From Larkinella insperata (GTDB lineage Bacteria; Bacteroidota; Bacteroidia; Cytophagales; Spirosomataceae), in NCBI RefSeq assembly GCF_026248825.1, contig NZ_CP110973.1, forward strand, positions 4,175,501 through 4,239,500: a stretch of 64,000 nt of DNA. Direction: 5' to 3'. Both the position numbers and the translations under genes were made by a program. How positions within the stretch are numbered: the stretch's first letter is position 1; every line of letters begins with the position of its first letter. Shown here piece after piece: positions 59,884-64,000 of the stretch. Below the pieces are notes generated by a model, which saw only the letters and a list, made by a program, of their open reading frames with translations, was not told where the DNA came from and did no database searches.

Positions 59884-59909
59884 AGGCTGCCTTCGGGTGG
59901 CCTTTTTTT
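59884..59909 (+). terminator. Terminator with UUCG tetraloop
   Basis: AGGCTGCC (59884-59891) pairs with GGTGGCCT (59896-59903) with two wobble pairs around TTCG, followed by a T-run to 59909. It stands between the zinc-ribbon gene and the TPR gene. Confidence 0.88.
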
Positions 59910-59962
59910 GTTTTCTCAGTCTAAACGGAAGCCGTTGGCGACAAATGACTTATTTTCGCGCC

Positions 59963-61456
59963 ATGCGAATCATATTGTTCCTGTGGGTATGGGTGGGAGT
60001 GGTTGGCTTGGTTCAGGCCGCTGATTTTGAATTAACGCCCAACCTGCAACGCGGGTACACCGACGTATTGAAGCTGAAAGTGCAGGAGGGTCGGCGGATG
60101 ATTGCCGGAGAGGTCGCCAGCCAGAATGGCGTTGCCATCTACATCGATAATCTGGCCGATATGGTGACCCTGCTGGTTTCGGACGACCGGAAGCTGTATG
60201 AGCAGTGGGCCGACCGGGAAGACCAGCGGCTCGATTTGCTGCGGAATCTGGACGCTGGTTCGCCCTGGCAGCGGTTTACGCAGGCCGAAGTGCGGTTGCA
60301 CTGGGCGTTTGTCAAGCTGAAGTTTGGGCAGGAGGTCAGTGCCAGCTGGGATGTTATTCGGGCGTACAAACTGCTGGAGGAAAACCGCAAGAAGTTTCCC
60401 GGTTTTCTCCCAACGTATAAATCCTTGGGCTTGCTGCACGTTATGATTGGCGCGGTACCGGACAATTATACCTGGGTAACCCGTATGCTTGGTTTGCGGG
60501 GAAACATCCGGCAGGGTCTGCAGGAAATCCGGACGGTGGTGCAGAGAGACACCCTTTTCCAAACCGAAGCCCGCTTAATCGACCTGCTGATTCGGGCGTA
60601 TGTGCTGAAGTTTTCGGCGGCCGATGCGGGCAACCTCAAAACAATGGTTCAGGACAATCCGGACAACCTGCTGCTGCACTTTTTTGCCACCTCCGTTCTG
60701 ATGAAAGACGCGCAAAGCGAGGACGCACTGGCTTTTCTGAACAAACGGCCAACCGGCCCGGATTACCTGCCGTTTCCCATTCTGGAATACCTGAAAGCCG
60801 ATATTCTGGTTCAGAAGGCTCAGTACGCCCAGGCCGCTGGTTCATACCGGGCCTTTATCAATCAGTACAAAGGGGTCAACTTTCTGAAAGATACCTACTA
60901 CAAACTGTTTTTGTGTTACTGGCTGAACGACGACGATACCCGGGCGCTGCCGTACCTGCGACAGGTTGGGAGCGTAGGCAGTGCCGTGGTCGAATCGGAC
61001 AAGGCCGCCCAGAAGTTTGCCGAATCATACTTCAAGAAAGGGGTTTCGGCCCGGCAGAAAATTCTGATGAAGGCCCGGCTGGCTACCGACGGCGGTTATT
61101 ACGAGACGGCCTTAACCACCCTGCGACCTTACGCGGAGTCTTCGTTTTCGCTGACGAGCGAAAAAGCGGAGTTTAATTACCGCAAGGGCCGCATCTACCA
61201 GCGCCGGGGCGATGCGGACGAAGCCATACCGTTTTTTGAACGATCGATCAGCCTGAGTGAAGCCAACCAACTTTCCTACGGGGCGACGTCCGCGCTGCAA
61301 CTGGGGTATATTCACCAGCAAAACCGGAATCCGGCCAAAGCCCGGTCTTATTTTCAGAAAGCCCTGAGCTATAAAAAACACGAGTACAAAAACAGCATCG
61401 ACAACAAAGCCCGCGCGGCCCTGAACGAGCTGTCTACAGACTCATCAACTCCTTGA
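59963..61456 (+). CDS. Secreted tetratricopeptide repeat protein
   Basis: A 497-residue protein with signal peptide (MRIILFLWVWVGVVGLVQAA) and a mature part of helical TPR-like repeats (for example LLHFFATSVLMKDAQSEDALAFLN, FNYRKGRIYQRRGDADEAIPFFERS, ALQLGYIHQQNRNPAKARSYF, in parts). The likely role is protein-protein contact in the periplasm or outer membrane. The frame opens at GTG 59897 inside the preceding terminator; ATG 59963 is the sensible start. Its 3' end overlaps the convergent LytTR regulator gene by 23 bp. Confidence 0.86.
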   Translation: MRIILFLWVWVGVVGLVQAADFELTPNLQRGYTDVLKLKVQEGRRMIAGEVASQNGVAIYIDNLADMVTLLVSDDRKLYEQWADREDQRLDLLRNLDAGSPWQRFTQAEVRLHWAFVKLKFGQEVSASWDVIRAYKLLEENRKKFPGFLPTYKSLGLLHVMIGAVPDNYTWVTRMLGLRGNIRQGLQEIRTVVQRDTLFQTEARLIDLLIRAYVLKFSAADAGNLKTMVQDNPDNLLLHFFATSVLMKDAQSEDALAFLNKRPTGPDYLPFPILEYLKADILVQKAQYAQAAGSYRAFINQYKGVNFLKDTYYKLFLCYWLNDDDTRALPYLRQVGSVGSAVVESDKAAQKFAESYFKKGVSARQKILMKARLATDGGYYETALTTLRPYAESSFSLTSEKAEFNYRKGRIYQRRGDADEAIPFFERSISLSEANQLSYGATSALQLGYIHQQNRNPAKARSYFQKALSYKKHEYKNSIDNKARAALNELSTDSSTP

Positions 61457-62165
61457 ACCGAATTGCCTGCCGACGGCTGATTTCGATCTTGTCACCACCT
61501 TTCAGCGTCACAAGCAGCCCCCCGCTGAACCACGGCTCGATTTTTTCAATCCAGGGCAGGTTGATGATGTGTTTGCGGTTGGCGCGGAAAAAGGTGTTGG
61601 GGTCCAGACGGTCTTCCAGGCTATTCAGGGATTTAAGAACCAGCGGTTTCTGATCGTCGAAGTGCAGCCGGACGTAGTTGCCCATTGATTCAAACAACCG
61701 GACTTTGCCCAGTTTCACAAACCAGCATTTTTCGCCGTCTTTCACGAACACCTGGTCGTTTTCACCCAGAATTTTATTGGTATCCCGGCGGGGTGCTTCG
61801 GTTTCGGGGTGGTGGTTATTTTCTTCAATGCGGTTAATGGCTTCCGAGAGCCGGTTTAATTCAATCGGCTTGAGCAGGTAATCCAGCGCGTTGTACTCAA
61901 AAGCGGTAATGGCGTATTCGTCGTAAGCCGTCGTGAAAATGACTTCCGGAGCTTTCCCGTCGATGGACGACAGCAATTCAAAACCGTTTTTGCCCGGCAT
62001 CTGAATGTCCAGAAAGAGCAGTTCGGGTTGCAACTCGTCAATCATTTTGAGGGCTTCGTCGGCGTTGGCAGCTTCGCCAATGACTTCAATTTTGGGAAAG
62101 TTGTCCAGCAGCCGGCGGAGTTCGTTTCGGGCCAGTCGCTCGTCGTCAACGATCAGTGTCTTCAT
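61434..62165 (-). CDS. LytTR response regulator
   Basis: A 243-residue regulator: CheY receiver (MKTLIVDDERLARNELRRLLDNF, phosphoacceptor Asp53 in LLFLDIQMPGKNG) and a C-terminal LytTR DNA-binding domain (VRLFESMGNYVRLHFDDQ, TFFRANRKHIINLPWIEKI). A linker of about 25 residues between them holds ENNHHPETEAPRRDTN. The frame begins at TTG 62207, but ATG 62165 starts the receiver. It is followed upstream by its kinase gene 62264-63331 on the same strand; together they form a LytS/LytT-type two-component system. Convergent overlap with the TPR gene is 23 bp. Confidence 0.93.
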   Translation of the reverse strand: MKTLIVDDERLARNELRRLLDNFPKIEVIGEAANADEALKMIDELQPELLFLDIQMPGKNGFELLSSIDGKAPEVIFTTAYDEYAITAFEYNALDYLLKPIELNRLSEAINRIEENNHHPETEAPRRDTNKILGENDQVFVKDGEKCWFVKLGKVRLFESMGNYVRLHFDDQKPLVLKSLNSLEDRLDPNTFFRANRKHIINLPWIEKIEPWFSGGLLVTLKGGDKIEISRRQAIRFKELMSL

Positions 62166-62263
62166 GTTTTGAGGTTTAAATGCTGAGGTTGGAGGTTTAA
62201 GGTACAAGATTAACGGTTACGGCCGTTACCGATCCGTACATCCTGCGCACGAAACCATAAAGG

Positions 62264-63331
62264 CTAAACTCGTTTCAATTCTTCCGTGCGTTTGAAGACG
62301 CCCGCCGACTGCATGGGAATCACTACGTCAGCGCAGACGACATCGGCGGTTTCCTGCTGAATCCGGAAGCTGGCTTCGGAACCGTAAAGCAGTTCGAGCC
62401 GTTGGGCCGTATTCTTGAGGCCAAAGCCCCCCGACGCTTCCGTATTGCCGAGTACGCCCGTGTTGCGAATGCGAATATACAGCAGGTGGTCTTCCAGCCA
62501 GGTGGTCAGTTCGACAAAACCGCCGTGAATCGCTTTCTGAACGCCGTGTTTGATGGCGTTTTCCACCAGCGTTTGCAGCATCATGGGCGGAACCTGGAGG
62601 TAGTACGTTTTGGGGTCAATTTCCAGACTGCAGTTCAGACGGTCTTCGTAGCGAACTTTTTCGAGGGCCAGATAATCTTCTACGGTTTTGATTTCCTCGC
62701 GGAGTTCCACGGTTTTGCGCCGGTCGGCCAGCAGCGAGTTGCGAAGAATATTGGAAAGCTGGGTGATGCTGTGCTGTGCTTTGGTCGGGTTTTCGAGCAC
62801 CAGCGCGCGGATGCTGTTGAGGGCGTTAAAGACGAAGTGCGGGTTGAGCTGCGACCGTAGCACCTTGGCTTCAGACTCCCGGATGGAGGTTTTCAGCAGA
62901 ATTTTTTCAATTTCGGCGTCGCGCGACCGCTCCACGTAATGGTAGGCCGTGTAGCTCAACACCCAAGCCAACATGCTTTTGCCCCAGTTCAGAAGGTAGC
63001 CCAGCACATTGGAAGGGTCGTCGGCCAGGTATTGCGGCAGCAGGTGTTTGTCGATCGGTAGGTTGATGATGGTCATGATCACCGCCAGCACAAAGACCGA
63101 CAGAACAACGCGGGGAACCAGCTGAAAGAACGGCAACTGCACCCAGCGCCATCGTTTAATCATCAACCGGTATAAATGCGTCAGTAAAATGCAAAGAATA
63201 ATGGTGGCAATGGCTTCGTAGAAATAGTCGGATCGGTACCCTTCTTCAAACGTAAAAATGGCAAACTCCGCCATGATGAGCATCGTCCACCCAACAATCT
63301 GACAAAACCAATATATTCTATTCTTTGACAT
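62264..63331 (-). CDS. Sensor histidine kinase, LytS/HisKA_7 type
   Basis: A 355-residue kinase with about four N-terminal membrane helices (about 8-28, 38-58, 70-92, 112-132) and a His_kinase core: His165 in LNPHFVFNALNSIRALV, then MMLQTLVENAIKHGVQKAI and GFGLKNTAQRLELLYG. It carries no HAMP or PAS. The gene lies 98 bp upstream of the LytTR regulator, which it should phosphorylate. The signal is unknown. Confidence 0.92.
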   Translation of the reverse strand: MSKNRIYWFCQIVGWTMLIMAEFAIFTFEEGYRSDYFYEAIATIILCILLTHLYRLMIKRWRWVQLPFFQLVPRVVLSVFVLAVIMTIINLPIDKHLLPQYLADDPSNVLGYLLNWGKSMLAWVLSYTAYHYVERSRDAEIEKILLKTSIRESEAKVLRSQLNPHFVFNALNSIRALVLENPTKAQHSITQLSNILRNSLLADRRKTVELREEIKTVEDYLALEKVRYEDRLNCSLEIDPKTYYLQVPPMMLQTLVENAIKHGVQKAIHGGFVELTTWLEDHLLYIRIRNTGVLGNTEASGGFGLKNTAQRLELLYGSEASFRIQQETADVVCADVVIPMQSAGVFKRTEELKRV

Positions 63332-63487
63332 GCTTTCACCACTGTAAGCTACTTCAATGACACGGTATCTATAGCGAATATAGTATTTTGTGGATGAAGT
63401 AGGGCTTTTATTACAGGAGTGGCAATATAGAAATTTCAGCTGCCGCTTTTTCGGTATACGCTATTGTTTCCTGCAACAGTAGAATGG

Positions 63488-64000
63488 TTACTGATGCATG
63501 ACCAGCGCCAGCAGGTGCGTGCTGTCGTTGGAAAGTTCGATTGTAAACTCCTGGGTGTCGTAGGAGTAATTCAGTTTATACAGACACAAGTTGCTGTGTT
63601 CGTACATATCCATCGTGGCCAGCGTATGATTCATCAGCCACGACAGCAAAATCCGGATAGCCCGGCCGTGCATACAGATCAGGATGGGATTTTCGTCCGT
63701 CTGGGCCAAAATGTGCTCAATAACCGGCCGCTGGCGTTCCATCACCTGATTCGGACTTTCGCCCTGTTCCGTCGGATAGTCGGTATGGCCGGCGGACCAG
63801 TTTTCGATCAGGGTCCGGTAATATTCGTTGTCGAAGCTGTTCGGCATTTTTCCCTCCCGGGCGCCCCAACTGATCTCGTTCAGCCCAGCGTAGCTTTCGT
63901 GGGGAATACCGGCATCGAGAAAAAACTGCACCGATTGCATCGTCCGCCGAAGTTTCGACGTGTAGACTTTCTCGAACGGAATGTGCTGATAAGCCTGGTA
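63488..64000 (-). CDS. Histidine phosphatase family protein (5' end outside window)
   Basis: At least 170 residues are present; the frame stays open to the window edge, and the ATG at 63940 is internal. Visible are FEKVYTSKLRRTMQSV (the phosphatase-type Arg/Thr segment), GLNEISWGAREGKMPN with Glu near the active site, and PILICMHGRAIRILLSWL with the second catalytic His. These are marks of the phosphoglycerate-mutase-like histidine phosphatases. The N-terminal RHG motif lies beyond the edge. Substrate unknown. Confidence 0.88.
   Translation of the reverse strand, partial: YQAYQHIPFEKVYTSKLRRTMQSVQFFLDAGIPHESYAGLNEISWGAREGKMPNSFDNEYYRTLIENWSAGHTDYPTEQGESPNQVMERQRPVIEHILAQTDENPILICMHGRAIRILLSWLMNHTLATMDMYEHSNLCLYKLNYSYDTQEFTIELSNDSTHLLALVMHQ

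Noticed and set aside
1..64000. CRISPR arrays, rRNA genes, insertion sequences, prophage
   Set aside because: No regularly spaced direct repeats, rRNA-like conserved stretches, transposases or phage structural genes were seen.

Overview
The window looks like a chromosomal piece of a Bacteroidota bacterium, most likely a Cytophagales member close to Spirosoma or Larkinella. This rests on protein character, not on a database search. The signs are a fused lpxC-fabZ gene, two secreted proteins with type IX secretion C-terminal domains (one gliding-motility/CHU_C-like, one Por-secretion-tail-like), LytS/LytTR signalling, and promoters of the Bacteroidota form TTTG-N19-TAnnTTTG in front of both tRNA genes. 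Base composition is moderately GC-rich throughout. I see no rRNA, CRISPR array, insertion sequence, integrase or phage module.

Layout. 0-5 kb: hexuronate catabolism (kdgK partial, a hexuronate MFS transporter, uxuA, uxaC) around a divergent intergenic region with a perfect 16-bp palindrome, followed by a small exported DUF4920 protein. 5-9 kb: a large beta-propeller/PKD type IX secreted protein. 8.8-14.3 kb: a lipid A operon on the minus strand (HD hydrolase, lpxD, lpxC-fabZ, lpxA, ABC ATPase) with a hairpin in each of the three junctions from lpxD to the ABC gene. 14.4 kb: a CAU-anticodon tRNA. 14.6-17 kb: an RsbRD-type histidine kinase with three tiny ORFs upstream. 17-18.7 kb: two stretches without genes that are rich in hairpins.

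17.8-31.6 kb is an accessory stress and envelope island: MgtC-like protein, an inverted LytTR-receiver regulator, Mn catalase, small membrane proteins, a sugar porter, two SPW-type paralogues, DUF2231, a zinc alcohol dehydrogenase, an unknown tail-anchored protein, a GH2 enzyme with an alpha/beta hydrolase, a DUF892 ferritin-like protein, a lipoprotein, a disordered secreted protein and a cyanophycinase. sdhB lies at its edge without sdhC or sdhA beside it.

32-64 kb is mostly housekeeping: UvsE, a GT-C-like membrane protein, a helical-bundle sensor fragment, ROK kinase plus SIS isomerase, a molybdopterin oxidoreductase, YfhO, MutS2, an HMG-CoA-lyase-like enzyme, a HesB/IscA relative, a 1252-residue NtrY-like kinase, a NUMOD4-HNH endonuclease, FabH, PssA, DNA polymerase IV, a type IX secreted DUF5060 glycoside hydrolase, tRNA-Asp, DinB-fold protein, Nif3-like protein, zinc-ribbon protein, a TPR protein, a LytTR/LytS two-component pair and a partial histidine phosphatase.

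Where the longest open frame begins at an implausible GTG/TTG or runs into a neighbour, I moved the start inward and say why. The most unusual points are the inverted LytTR-receiver protein next to the Mn catalase, the stress island itself, the lpx-operon hairpins, and the structured non-coding stretches around 17-18.7 kb.
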